Shown here: piece after piece, positions 25,095 to 33,529 of the stretch
Position numbering within the stretch: the stretch's first letter is position 1
Layout of the letters: the number at the start of each line of letters is the position of its first letter
NCBI GenBank assembly: GCA_050303415.1
Contig: JBNLBS010000018.1
Span: 1-64,000 of the forward strand
Length of the DNA stretch: 64,000 bases
Source: JBNLBS01 sp050303415
Lineage (GTDB): Bacteria > Pseudomonadota > Gammaproteobacteria > Methylococcales > Methylomonadaceae
Direction of reading: 5' to 3'
The notes under the pieces: model-generated
The model's database searches: none
Told to the model about the DNA's origin: nothing
Seen by the model: the letters and a program-made list of their open reading frames with translations, nothing else
Program-made: the position numbers and the translations under genes

Positions 25095-27518
25095 TTACAG
25101 TGTTTGTCTTTCATCTTGCGCAATCCGTTTGGCAATATCATCAAATGATTCAGATGAGATTAAATACAGGTAAGTTGAATCGTCTTTTTCTCCCAGTTTG
25201 TTTAGCTGGGCATTTTCAATGGTTGAGGCCAGCCAATGCCCTTTTAAATGTTTATAGTCAACAGTAACCGTATCGGAGGATGTGTTATACAGCTTGACGG
25301 CAGTGACGTGAATTCCTCCGCGGCGCCAGGCCTCAACAGGTAACGCCCGAATTCGGGTGTCATAGATCAGGGGGCTGGAATAGCGTTTGGCAAGAGGTTC
25401 GGGCTTAATATATTTATGCGCATCAAGCTCGTTTGCGGGTACACGAACGCCCTTGGCTGCATATTGCGTTAATTCAACATAAATCTGTTCGGTTTGATCG
25501 GGTGATTTACGTTTCTGTACTGTCCTTGCCGGTCTTGCCGGCTGACGTAATTCAGGATGATTCCAATGGCTTTTATCCAGCCTATCCTGAAGCGGATGTT
25601 CTTTATAGGGCTGTTCCAGTTTATAGGAACGGTGTTTTTGATCATCATTGGAATAAACGTCCATAGGATCGGCTTCCTGCGCATTGGGGTGTATACTGTT
25701 TTCCTGTAAAAAATTCCGGTTGGTACGTGAGGCTTCTGCCGGTGTGGCAATAATATGCGGACGAATAATCACCACCAGTTCTTCACGACCCCGTTCTCTG
25801 CTTTCGTCCCGAAAAAAGAAACCCAGCCCCGGAATATCGCCCAGAAAAGGCACTTTGCCTTCCGAATCGCCGGCTTTTTCCTTAATTAAACCGCCTACGG
25901 CAATGGCCGCCCCATCTTTGGCAACGACCGTGCCGCTAAAGGTTTTGGATTGAACTACATCAACTGTTGCATTTTGCAAAGTTCCACCTAACGGTACCGG
26001 AATTGTGACTTGAGACGGACTTAAGCCTGATTGTTCAATCAGTATACGGATACTGACGGTGCGGTCTGCATTGATGTTGGGTGTTAGCAGTAACGTAGTC
26101 CCCAGATTATGGATATCAATAATGGGCTCCAAAATTGAATTGGAGATAATAGAGGTATTTGTTGCAGTATTAGTGGTTTGGTTGGAGGATGCCTCATATC
26201 CGGTAATGATCGGGCGTTCTTCACCGATAAAAACGCGGCTGACTTCTTGGTTGGTGGTCATCAGTACCGGTGTTGCCAGTTCAGTGACCCGGTTTTCACG
26301 TTCCAGCAGTTGCAGTCGAGCTTCAAATTTGTCACTGACCAGGGTTGCCAGCAAAGCGGGGTTGCCAGTGGCAACGCCGGCTAAGGTAGCAACCGAATCC
26401 ACTGACTGGGTAATATTCGATAATGAAGCGCGGCCACTTTGTAACCGAGTTTGCTGGTTTTTTATTTTAAAATCGAATAAGGAATTAAAGTCATCGCCTA
26501 AATTAAGCGATAGAATTTTTACTTCCATCAACATCATCGAGCTTTCGGTATCCAGTTTATGGAACAGCTGTTTAATATCCTCCATCGCTTCGGCATCGCG
26601 GGTACGAACCAGTACCCGGTTCTGACGTTTAATGACACTGAGATAAATAGGCGCTTGCCGGATGATTTCCTGATTCATCTGAAAAGCTTCCCCGACAAAC
26701 AGATTTTCTAATGACGTATTTTTTTGTAGGTCTTTACTAAACTGGGTAAATGTTTCAAGGGCACCGTTATTGAAACCTTGTTGGTTGGTGTTGATACCAT
26801 TACCAAAATTACGGTTAGACGATCTGCCAGATAAATTTTGACGATTACTTCGGTTGTTATTGCGGTTATTACCTCGGTTTCCACTCGCATTACCGCCACC
26901 ACCCCGGCTGTTACTATTTGAGTTGTTACCTCCGGAAGATGAATTGTTGCCGTTATTGTTACTATTGTTATTTGACATCCGTGTACGGCTATCGATAAGA
27001 TCAAATCGTTCAAAACGATTATATAAATCATCGACCAACTCATTTTGATTTTCGCCAAAGCTTAATTTGACCCGAGAGCCATATAAATTCATAACCGTAT
27101 CGGCCAGGTCCAGTGCATTTTTGGCATTCTTTAGCGTAAAACTTTCGGTTTTTTCCTGCTTGAATTCAACTTGCTCCAGCCGGTATTCCTTAACCGTATA
27201 TAGCCGGATGATATTGCTCTGTTGATCAAACTTGTACCAGAGGTTATAGGTTTTAGAGATTGCATCAATCACCTGTAACGGCGTGACCCGGTGAAGAAAC
27301 ATGGTGATATGTACTTTAGCGGCCTCTTGGGACGCAATAATATTGATATCGGATTGATCAGTAAGGATGCGTAGCGCATCAGCAACCGAAATGTCTCTAA
27401 ACTCAATACTTTCAATAACGGTTTTTTTAGACTTGGGCGCTGACCAACTCTGAGATGAAGGAATTAATGTGAGTAACAAGACGAGTCCGAGCAGGCTAGG
27501 TTTTAATAGGTTTTTCAT
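25095..27518 (-). CDS. mshL: MshL-type secretin with extra C-terminal domain
   Basis: Outer-membrane secretin ring for an MSHA-type pilus, 807 residues. A signal peptide is followed by an N-terminal STN-like domain (ISVADALRILTDQSDINII), secretin N domains and a linker of about 75 residues almost purely Asn, Ser, Gly and Arg (about 183-257). The secretin core ends in VPFLGDIPGLGFFF. Beyond it an extra 220 residues contain a basic spacer and a terminal domain (HVTAVKLYNTSSDTVTVDY, LKGHWLASTIENAQLN, TYLYLISSESF). This resembles the DUF3438/TIGR03749 proteins of integrative conjugative elements; the resemblance is from memory of the family. Confidence 0.9.
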   Translation of the reverse strand: MKNLLKPSLLGLVLLLTLIPSSQSWSAPKSKKTVIESIEFRDISVADALRILTDQSDINIIASQEAAKVHITMFLHRVTPLQVIDAISKTYNLWYKFDQQSNIIRLYTVKEYRLEQVEFKQEKTESFTLKNAKNALDLADTVMNLYGSRVKLSFGENQNELVDDLYNRFERFDLIDSRTRMSNNNSNNNGNNSSSGGNNSNSNSRGGGGNASGNRGNNRNNNRSNRQNLSGRSSNRNFGNGINTNQQGFNNGALETFTQFSKDLQKNTSLENLFVGEAFQMNQEIIRQAPIYLSVIKRQNRVLVRTRDAEAMEDIKQLFHKLDTESSMMLMEVKILSLNLGDDFNSLFDFKIKNQQTRLQSGRASLSNITQSVDSVATLAGVATGNPALLATLVSDKFEARLQLLERENRVTELATPVLMTTNQEVSRVFIGEERPIITGYEASSNQTTNTATNTSIISNSILEPIIDIHNLGTTLLLTPNINADRTVSIRILIEQSGLSPSQVTIPVPLGGTLQNATVDVVQSKTFSGTVVAKDGAAIAVGGLIKEKAGDSEGKVPFLGDIPGLGFFFRDESRERGREELVVIIRPHIIATPAEASRTNRNFLQENSIHPNAQEADPMDVYSNDDQKHRSYKLEQPYKEHPLQDRLDKSHWNHPELRQPARPARTVQKRKSPDQTEQIYVELTQYAAKGVRVPANELDAHKYIKPEPLAKRYSSPLIYDTRIRALPVEAWRRGGIHVTAVKLYNTSSDTVTVDYKHLKGHWLASTIENAQLNKLGEKDDSTYLYLISSESFDDIAKRIAQDERQTL

Positions 27519-27539
27519 AAGGCTTCAGGCGATGTCTGG

Positions 27540-28025
27540 TTAACGTAAAATCAAAGTTTGGTTTAAAGGCTGCAATCTGACATGAATGGAGTACATATCA
27601 ATTTTAGTGACAGTGATTTCGTAGATTGTATTGTTTTGCATAAAAGAGACCAGGCTGCCGGGCCTGACAAAATACTGTTGGTCATTAATAGTTAAAATGG
27701 CGGATACATGTTTTCCATTTTCACTATAGGTTTTGCCGGATACGAGAATGGTAGGCAGGGTGCTGTTACTGCCGCTGTTGCTATTATTGTTACTGGACTG
27801 AATTCGGCGCAACGCATCTTCAAAACTGCCTGTCATTTGCGTGGGATCTTGAATATGCGCGTCAAACGAGTCAGTCGTTTGATCATCCGGCTCATCCGTA
27901 TCGACTGCATTTGCATTCCGAGTTGAAGCCGACTGATTGTTATCGCCCGCATCTTGGTTAGTTAAATGCTCGGCACTGGCCGGCATTGACAGGCAAAAAA
28001 ATATGAATAATAGGAAGTATTTCAT
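27540..28025 (-). CDS. PilP/MshK-like periplasmic pilus assembly protein
   Basis: A 161-residue exported protein with a signal peptide (PASA, residue 18), an acidic Asn/Asp-rich linker and a C-terminal compact beta domain (PTILVSGKTYSENGKHVSAI, YFVRPGSLVSFM, YEITVTKIDMYSIHVRLQPL). The segment DPTQMTGSFEDALRRI recalls the DPTRP motif of MshK. It likely links the inner-membrane assembly complex to the secretin encoded next. The ATG overlaps the stop of the GspF-family gene by one base. Confidence 0.7.
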   Translation of the reverse strand: MKYFLLFIFFCLSMPASAEHLTNQDAGDNNQSASTRNANAVDTDEPDDQTTDSFDAHIQDPTQMTGSFEDALRRIQSSNNNSNSGSNSTLPTILVSGKTYSENGKHVSAILTINDQQYFVRPGSLVSFMQNNTIYEITVTKIDMYSIHVRLQPLNQTLILR

Positions 28026-29248
28026 TATGATGGACTGCCTCCGGCAGCAGAGAACATGGCGACCAGAAAAGCGGCATAAACCAGGCCGACAATACCGCCG
28101 ACAAACACTGTCATAATCGGGGCAATCATCCCGGTTAATCGGGCAACAGCCTGTTGCAGCAGTTCATCGTGATACGCGGTCATTTCCACCAAGATATTGT
28201 CCAGGGTGCCGGAGCTTTCCCCGACCCGTATCATTTGCAAAAGCAAGGGCATATAACCGGAGTCATTTTCCAGTGGCTCAATTAACGAGGAGCCTTGCAT
28301 TACCCGTTCACGGGTGATTCCTATTTTACTGGCCATAAATTTGTTGTTATGAAGCTTTTCCATGGTTTCCAGTGCATCGACAATGACCACGCCGCTGCGT
28401 AACAATAGCCCCATGGCACGGGCAAATAGAACCGTGCCGGACAAACGCAGGACATAACCAAAAAGAGGCAGGCGGAGAGAGATTCTGTCCATCCACCAGC
28501 GAGAGACTGGAAAGTTATAAAGTAAAATAAACGCCGCACTCAGCAGGGTGAAAAAAATGCCTATCGTCAGGCCATTGGCAACAAACCAGTCGGAGACGTC
28601 GATCAAAGCCTGGGTCAGAGGTGGCATCGGTTTACCCATAATTAACAGCAGTTTTTTAATTTCCGGGATAATGCTGGTTAGCATATAAACCACCAGGCCG
28701 ATGGCAAACAGCAGGGTAAAGGCAGGATAACGCAGGGCGGAGATAATTTGTTTTCTCAGTTTTCGGCTGGCTTTCATTTCTTCGGATGCCTGATCCATAA
28801 CAATATTTAAATGCCCGGTTTGCTCACCGACCCGGATCAACTGAATGGTATAGTTGCTGAAAATTTTGTGCTGGGTTAAGGCATCGGTAAACGAACTTCC
28901 CTGTTGAATCCGTTTGGCTAAATCCTGCCAGGTGCTGCGAGCACCAACCCGACAATGGCGTAAAGTCATATTTAACGCATCCAGCAGGCTGATACCGCTA
29001 CGTAACATTACCGCAATCTGGTGAAATTCATGCTCAATATCTTCACTGCTAATTGAGCGATAATCCAGCGGGTTGAGGCTGAATGACTGACCGGTATTGC
29101 TTTGGGTTTTTAATTCGGTGATTTGGAGCGGTAAAACCCCCTGACTGCGTAGCGTAGCAATGGCAGCCTCACGGGAAGGGCTTTCAATCGAGTCATTAAT
29201 CTGTTGACCGTTTCTTTGTCGGGCGCTATAAGTAAAAACAGCCATCAT
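28025..29248 (-). CDS. mshG: GspF/PilC-family inner-membrane platform protein
   Basis: A 407-residue inner-membrane platform for pilus assembly. Two GspF domains (about 75-195 and 275-395) show the usual FTDALTQHKIFSNYTIQLIR and PLLLQMIRVGESSGTLDNIL segments, separated by three membrane helices. It interacts with the ATPase encoded 2 bases upstream and couples ATP hydrolysis to pilin insertion. Confidence 0.94.
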   Translation of the reverse strand: MMAVFTYSARQRNGQQINDSIESPSREAAIATLRSQGVLPLQITELKTQSNTGQSFSLNPLDYRSISSEDIEHEFHQIAVMLRSGISLLDALNMTLRHCRVGARSTWQDLAKRIQQGSSFTDALTQHKIFSNYTIQLIRVGEQTGHLNIVMDQASEEMKASRKLRKQIISALRYPAFTLLFAIGLVVYMLTSIIPEIKKLLLIMGKPMPPLTQALIDVSDWFVANGLTIGIFFTLLSAAFILLYNFPVSRWWMDRISLRLPLFGYVLRLSGTVLFARAMGLLLRSGVVIVDALETMEKLHNNKFMASKIGITRERVMQGSSLIEPLENDSGYMPLLLQMIRVGESSGTLDNILVEMTAYHDELLQQAVARLTGMIAPIMTVFVGGIVGLVYAAFLVAMFSAAGGSPS

Positions 29249-29250
29249 GA

Positions 29251-31047
29251 TTACCAGGAAGAGGCAATTTGAATAACCTCTGAAATAGAGGTATCGCCGT
29301 GTAATAATTTATCAATCGCATCATCCAGCAGGCTTTTAACACCGGACTGGCGCATTTTATCCACCAGCTGGGATTCGCCTTCACCTTCAGCAACCGACCG
29401 TGCCCATTCTTCGTTTAATTCCAGCATTTCATATAAACCTATCCGTCCGGAATAACCTTTGCCGCCACAGTAAATACACCCGCAAGGATCATATATTTTT
29501 TGTTGGGCAAGTTCAGGACGGTTAATGCTGATCGCTTCCAGTTTGGTCATTGGCCGGGCAATTTTGCAATGCTTACATAAGCGGCGCAGCAAGCGCTGGG
29601 CGACAGCCAAGCGTAAAGCAGCGGCAACCAGGTAAGGTTCAACGCCCATATCCAACAGCCGGGTAACGGTGGCTGCAGCCGAGTTGGTATGCAGTGTGCC
29701 TAATACCATATGGCCGGTTAATGCGGCTTTAATGGCAATATCGGCGGTTTCTTTATCGCGTATCTCGCCTACCATGATGACATCCGGGTCATGACGTAAA
29801 ATACTGCGTAACGCCTTGCTAAAACTTACCTTGTCATTACCATCCACTTCACATTGAGCGACACCGGCAATTTCGTATTCAATCGGGTCTTCAATGGTAA
29901 TGATGTTAACGCTGCGCTCATGCATTAACATGCGAATCGCTGCATACAGGGTGGTGGTTTTACCGCTGCCGGTCGGGCCGGTCATGATCATCATGCCTTG
30001 GATTCGGCGCAGAAAAGTTTCGATCAGATGCTGATGCTGGAAGGTAAAACCCAGTTTGTTTAATGTCAGTGATTCAGTCTGTACTGCAAGTAAACGCATA
30101 GTCACCCGCTCACCGTATTTTGTCGGCAGGGTTGCAACACGCACATCGATACGACGGTCTGCCGCACTAAACTGATGGGAAAATCGACCGTCCTGGGGGG
30201 AGCGCTTTTCGGCAATATCCAGGCCGGCCATCACTTTTAAGCGACTGATTAATTCGGCATATATATTAATGTTGATTGAGTTAAACACTTCCAGCTGGCC
30301 ATCGGTACGAAAACGAATGGTGGCACCGTCAAAACCAGGGTCGATATGAATATCCGATGCCTGGCGCATAAAGGCGGCGTATAACAGATCATCGCCCAAA
30401 TTAACCGCTGAATCCTGAGATTCATTGGCTGCCGTATTGGGTAAAGCCTGAATCTTTTGCCCTTGAGCGCTGCCATAGACTTGTCTTAATTTGGCCTCCA
30501 GCTGAAGAGCAGGGGTACGCCAAATTTTTATCTCGGTTTTAACAAATCGCTCCAGTAATTTAACGGTTTGATGATTTTCCGGGGCGCTGCAGGCGATATG
30601 CGTGACATTATCCTGTAATAAGAATGGCAGTACTTTCTGCCGCATCGCGATATTGGCGGGCAACTTCAATGCGCAGGTCGGGCACACCTTGACATCATCA
30701 ATTTGTAATTCATGATTATCGGGAGCAAAGCCTATATGATCTATATATCGAATACCAAAGTGCAGATTTTCATCAAAGTTTTGCAGCCAGCATACTTCAG
30801 CCATGCGTGTAAAACTGCGGTTTTGGGCTTCAATATGTAAAGTCATGGTTGCTTTTTCCGTAATCCAGTGATCGCTGTTAGTAATCACCAGACAGGCTCC
30901 ATTGCTATTCATATCAATGACCTGGGCATGAATAATGGAATCCATATCCTGAAAAATAAGAGCATTCCAACCGGAAACGGTTTGCCGTTCATCGGAACGC
31001 TGCTCATTATTGGGTGCTTTTTTTAAATCCACAGTGTTAACAGCCAT
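29251..31047 (-). CDS. mshE: PilZ-domain-fused GspE/PilB-family pilus assembly ATPase
   Basis: A 598-residue traffic ATPase. The C-terminal 400 residues hold Walker A GPTGSGKTTTL, Asp box ITIEDPIEYEI, Walker B DPDVIMVGEIRD, His box LHTNSA and a tetracysteine zinc site (CKHCK...CGCIYC). The first 110 residues are not the usual MshEN fold but look like a PilZ domain: RSDER (RxxxR) and VIDMNSNGACL (DxNxxG, Asn in place of the usual Ser), then CWLQNFDENLHFGIRYI. This suggests direct cyclic-di-GMP control of pilus extension. It overlaps the PilO-like gene by 25 bases. Confidence 0.92.
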   Translation of the reverse strand: MAVNTVDLKKAPNNEQRSDERQTVSGWNALIFQDMDSIIHAQVIDMNSNGACLVITNSDHWITEKATMTLHIEAQNRSFTRMAEVCWLQNFDENLHFGIRYIDHIGFAPDNHELQIDDVKVCPTCALKLPANIAMRQKVLPFLLQDNVTHIACSAPENHQTVKLLERFVKTEIKIWRTPALQLEAKLRQVYGSAQGQKIQALPNTAANESQDSAVNLGDDLLYAAFMRQASDIHIDPGFDGATIRFRTDGQLEVFNSININIYAELISRLKVMAGLDIAEKRSPQDGRFSHQFSAADRRIDVRVATLPTKYGERVTMRLLAVQTESLTLNKLGFTFQHQHLIETFLRRIQGMMIMTGPTGSGKTTTLYAAIRMLMHERSVNIITIEDPIEYEIAGVAQCEVDGNDKVSFSKALRSILRHDPDVIMVGEIRDKETADIAIKAALTGHMVLGTLHTNSAAATVTRLLDMGVEPYLVAAALRLAVAQRLLRRLCKHCKIARPMTKLEAISINRPELAQQKIYDPCGCIYCGGKGYSGRIGLYEMLELNEEWARSVAEGEGESQLVDKMRQSGVKSLLDDAIDKLLHGDTSISEVIQIASSW

Positions 31048-31646
31048 TTTTTCAAACCTGTATTCTCCTGCCCATAACCGTCAAGGTGGGTCATGGTTAA
31101 AAAGACCGGTAGTGCTTTTACACCGTTTTTAGATAAATGCGATAACATTGCATAAACATCCAGGTAACGGCCGACAAATGTGATTTGTTGCAGCGTTATG
31201 GTCTTTTCTGTTTGTAAGGAATCGTGTAACCAGTTTCTGATATCCTCAATGGAACTCGGCAAATCGCCGGTTTTTGAATCGCTCAATACAGCGTCTTCAG
31301 TGATGCGTAAATGATGTTGGGCAAAAATGTCGGCAATCTGTTCCACGGTTTCATTACTGTTGCTTTTACCGTAAAGAAATCCGGCTTTTTCCGATAGACT
31401 GTTCTGAGTTTCGGTATCCAGGGTTTTTAGTTTAACCAGTTCATTTTGCAAACTGTTTTTCTGGCTTTGTAAGCCCGGCATAGCCGCTGAAGAAATACCC
31501 CGCTGCATCAGTTTGATATAGGCCTCTTCGGCTTTCTTGGCTTTGTCGCTAACAATATTGCTGATAAAAACAAAATAAATGACAGAGATGACCAAACCCG
31601 GCAATACCCTCTTCAGCCATTGTTCGCGTTGTTGCTCAGGTGTCAT
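31023..31646 (-). CDS. PilO/MshJ-like inner-membrane assembly protein
   Basis: A 207-residue bitopic protein: short cytoplasmic tail, one membrane helix (VLPGLVISVIYFVFIS), a periplasmic coiled coil (about 40-95) and a PilO-like ferredoxin fold (ITLQQITFVGRYLDVYAML). It pairs with the PilN half of the upstream protein. The start overlaps the end of that gene by 4 bases, showing tight coupling. Confidence 0.75.
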   Translation of the reverse strand: MTPEQQREQWLKRVLPGLVISVIYFVFISNIVSDKAKKAEEAYIKLMQRGISSAAMPGLQSQKNSLQNELVKLKTLDTETQNSLSEKAGFLYGKSNSNETVEQIADIFAQHHLRITEDAVLSDSKTGDLPSSIEDIRNWLHDSLQTEKTITLQQITFVGRYLDVYAMLSHLSKNGVKALPVFLTMTHLDGYGQENTGLKKWLLTLWI

Positions 31647-33028
31647 GATTGTTTTTCCTTAAGACTAAAACCGGGAATGCCTTCATCAATCAGGGTAATC
31701 TCAAAAGACCAGGGGCCGCCCCCGTCAAACAGTTTCATATCTTTTTTAACCGGGGCTTGCACGTGCCAGTTGAGATTAGGCAGGTTGTTTTGCAGATATA
31801 CCGCCAGTTGATTCGCCAACAGCGGTTCTAATGTAACGCCGTTAATGACCAGGTTGTTTTTACTGTTTTCAATGGTCTCAATGATCAGGTTAGGGTCCCG
31901 TCCCAATGCCAGTGCTTTTAAAAGTTTTGCCGGGCGTTGTTGAAGATTGACGATTGTTTCAGGAATACGCTCGGCGTCGTTTTGTAATTTATCCAGTTTT
32001 TTTTGCAAACTGTCCTTTTGCCCGCGGCTATCGGTAATTTGTTTGCGTATGCCCTTCATTGACTGGTCAATCTTGGTCAGCCTGTCAACTTCAAACTGAT
32101 AATGATTAGACTGAGAGATAAACCATCCGGCATGCAGTAAACATAATGCCAGTGCTCCAACGCCGGTGCCTGCCATCCACATCATATCCGGATTGTATGA
32201 GCCGGCGGGTTTGATGATGGGAACAGAAGGATTTTTATCCGTAATCAGGCATTGAGACCATAAACCAAGCCACAAAATCAGGTCATGGTCTCTGTTTAAA
32301 TGATATTGATTCCGGGTCTCCGGCAGTACTTCCAGTTTATTGTTAAATAAAGCTTCGGACAGGGTCGAGTCAGGAAAATCCATGAGCCATTGCTCAAGTT
32401 CGTTTTGCCAATGATGATTGTCAAAGGAAAAAGCCTGCATAGTCAGGTCATCTTCCTTTTGAGACAGTGCATAGAGTTGATTGGGCCAGGCCTCAAGTCT
32501 CAGCCAGTCGAAATCTTCAGGCGCATTAAGCGGCATTGGCAAGCCACCCGGATAAAGCAAACCGGCCAGTTTACTTTTGCATTTCTTAAGCGCTTTAACG
32601 GTATCATCCAAAGATAACTGGTCAATCTGTGTTAACCAGTATTCACTCATATCATCCTCATTTCTGAGTAACTGAAAAGCCGTCCGGCTGTCCATAGAGG
32701 ATTGCCCGGTTATGCCTTCCAGTTCAAATTCCAATGCCTGCAACAGCATTTCATCATCCACGCCTTGTACCTGCATGGTGGGCAGACTAAGTAAATGGGC
32801 CGGCAGGCGTAAAAACAACAGCCAGGTTTTTGCCCCAAAAGGCGGGGACTGTTCACTGATTTTAAGGATGGTTTTGGCCAGTCGGGTCGGGTCTTCGCAG
32901 CCTTGTTCAATCGTTTCCAGCTCGGAAATCAGCACGCCCTTACGATCCGCATCAATACGAAAGGTTTTGACCTCGGTGATAAACAGCAAGGTATAGGCGG
33001 GACGTTTTTTAAAACCGGAAAACTTCAT
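31643..33028 (-). CDS. PilM-PilN fusion pilus assembly protein (MshI-like)
   Basis: A 461-residue protein combining a cytoplasmic actin-like PilM domain (about 1-250), one membrane helix (MAGTGVGALALCLLHAGWFI, about 284-303) and a PilN-like periplasmic part with coiled coil (about 305-365) and a small terminal domain. PilM and PilN are separate proteins in most type IV pilus systems; MshI-type fusions are known. It is the first gene of this leftward operon of seven (PilM/N, PilO, ATPase, GspF, PilP/MshK, secretin, barrel). Confidence 0.78.
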   Translation of the reverse strand: MKFSGFKKRPAYTLLFITEVKTFRIDADRKGVLISELETIEQGCEDPTRLAKTILKISEQSPPFGAKTWLLFLRLPAHLLSLPTMQVQGVDDEMLLQALEFELEGITGQSSMDSRTAFQLLRNEDDMSEYWLTQIDQLSLDDTVKALKKCKSKLAGLLYPGGLPMPLNAPEDFDWLRLEAWPNQLYALSQKEDDLTMQAFSFDNHHWQNELEQWLMDFPDSTLSEALFNNKLEVLPETRNQYHLNRDHDLILWLGLWSQCLITDKNPSVPIIKPAGSYNPDMMWMAGTGVGALALCLLHAGWFISQSNHYQFEVDRLTKIDQSMKGIRKQITDSRGQKDSLQKKLDKLQNDAERIPETIVNLQQRPAKLLKALALGRDPNLIIETIENSKNNLVINGVTLEPLLANQLAVYLQNNLPNLNWHVQAPVKKDMKLFDGGGPWSFEITLIDEGIPGFSLKEKQS

Positions 33029-33171
33029 GGTCAGGGGCTTGATTAATACGTGGACGAGTTAACGCTCTATAAATAAGGAAAGAATCATGTCTTTGTTATT
33101 TCTTTTGAATAACAATTTTATTGTTGTTTTAGTTAAAATCTTTCTACCTGTACTCTCTGTCAATATTCATC

Positions 33172-33195
33172 GTAGAGACGCAATGCTTGCGTCTC
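33172..33195. repeat. Dispersed palindromic repeat, copy 2
   Basis: It is identical over 24 bases to 22571-22594. Arms GAGACGCAA/TTGCGTCTC enclose TGC. Confidence 0.85.
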
Positions 33196-33262
33196 GGTGT
33201 TTGTTCCGTCCGTTGTCACTCCTTGTAGCTCTTGCCATATTAGCCCTTTATGCCTTTGTTTT

Positions 33263-33286
33263 AGACGCGGGCATCGCGTCTCTACG
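33263..33286. repeat. Dispersed palindromic repeat, variant copy 3, inverted
   Basis: The reverse complement begins GTAGAGACGCGATGC, the same consensus as copies 1 and 2 but with a G-for-A change, and is oriented opposite to copy 2. The two copies face each other across 67 bases. Confidence 0.7.
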
Positions 33287-33314
33287 CAGACAAAACCAGT
33301 GCCGGTAAAACACC

Positions 33315-33352
33315 TATACCGCTGCACTCTGATAAGAAAATGCAGCGGTATA
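33315..33352. terminator. Perfect 12-bp hairpin
   Basis: TATACCGCTGCA (33315-33326) and TGCAGCGGTATA (33341-33352) pair perfectly around 14 bases. There is no proper T-run on either side, so it may act as a transcript-end or processing structure for the prepilin mRNA. Confidence 0.5.
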
Positions 33353-33356
33353 AGGG

Positions 33357-33383
33357 GGAGCCGGGGTGAGATTAACCGGCTCC
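33357..33383. terminator. Perfect 8-bp GC-rich hairpin
   Basis: GGAGCCGG (33357-33364) pairs with CCGGCTCC (33376-33383) around 11 bases. It directly follows the 12-bp hairpin and may belong to the same terminator array. Confidence 0.5.
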
Positions 33384-33436
33384 GGTCTTAGTTATTAAAT
33401 AAGTCCTTTTGCTATAAAACGCTCCTTGTTTGATCT

Positions 33437-33474
33437 AACCAAACCCCGTTCATGAGAGGGGAAGGGGTTTGGTT
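33437..33474 (-). terminator. Perfect 11-bp hairpin after the prepilin gene
   Basis: AACCAAACCCC (33437-33447) pairs with GGGGTTTGGTT (33464-33474) around a 16-base loop. It is the first structure met after the prepilin stop on the minus strand, 56 bases downstream, and could end or stabilise that abundant mRNA. The following bases are only weakly T-rich. Confidence 0.5.
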
Positions 33475-33529
33475 GGATTGGGTTAGCAACGCATTTTGTT
33501 GCTAATGAGTTAGTAGTTACTTATCTGGG

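Larger units (their letters stand above)
33029..33529. other. Repeat- and hairpin-rich intergenic region
   Basis: 500 bases between the prepilin and the pilus assembly operon. It holds two copies of the dispersed palindrome and three long perfect hairpins (listed separately). Short frames here translate the palindrome (for example RRDAMLASRC) and are not genes. The operon promoter must lie near 33030-33170, but no clear box was seen. Confidence 0.6.

Noticed and set aside
33087..33391. Two overlapping frames between prepilin and pilus operon
   Set aside because: They run through the palindromic repeats; segments such as RRDAMLASRC are repeat translation.
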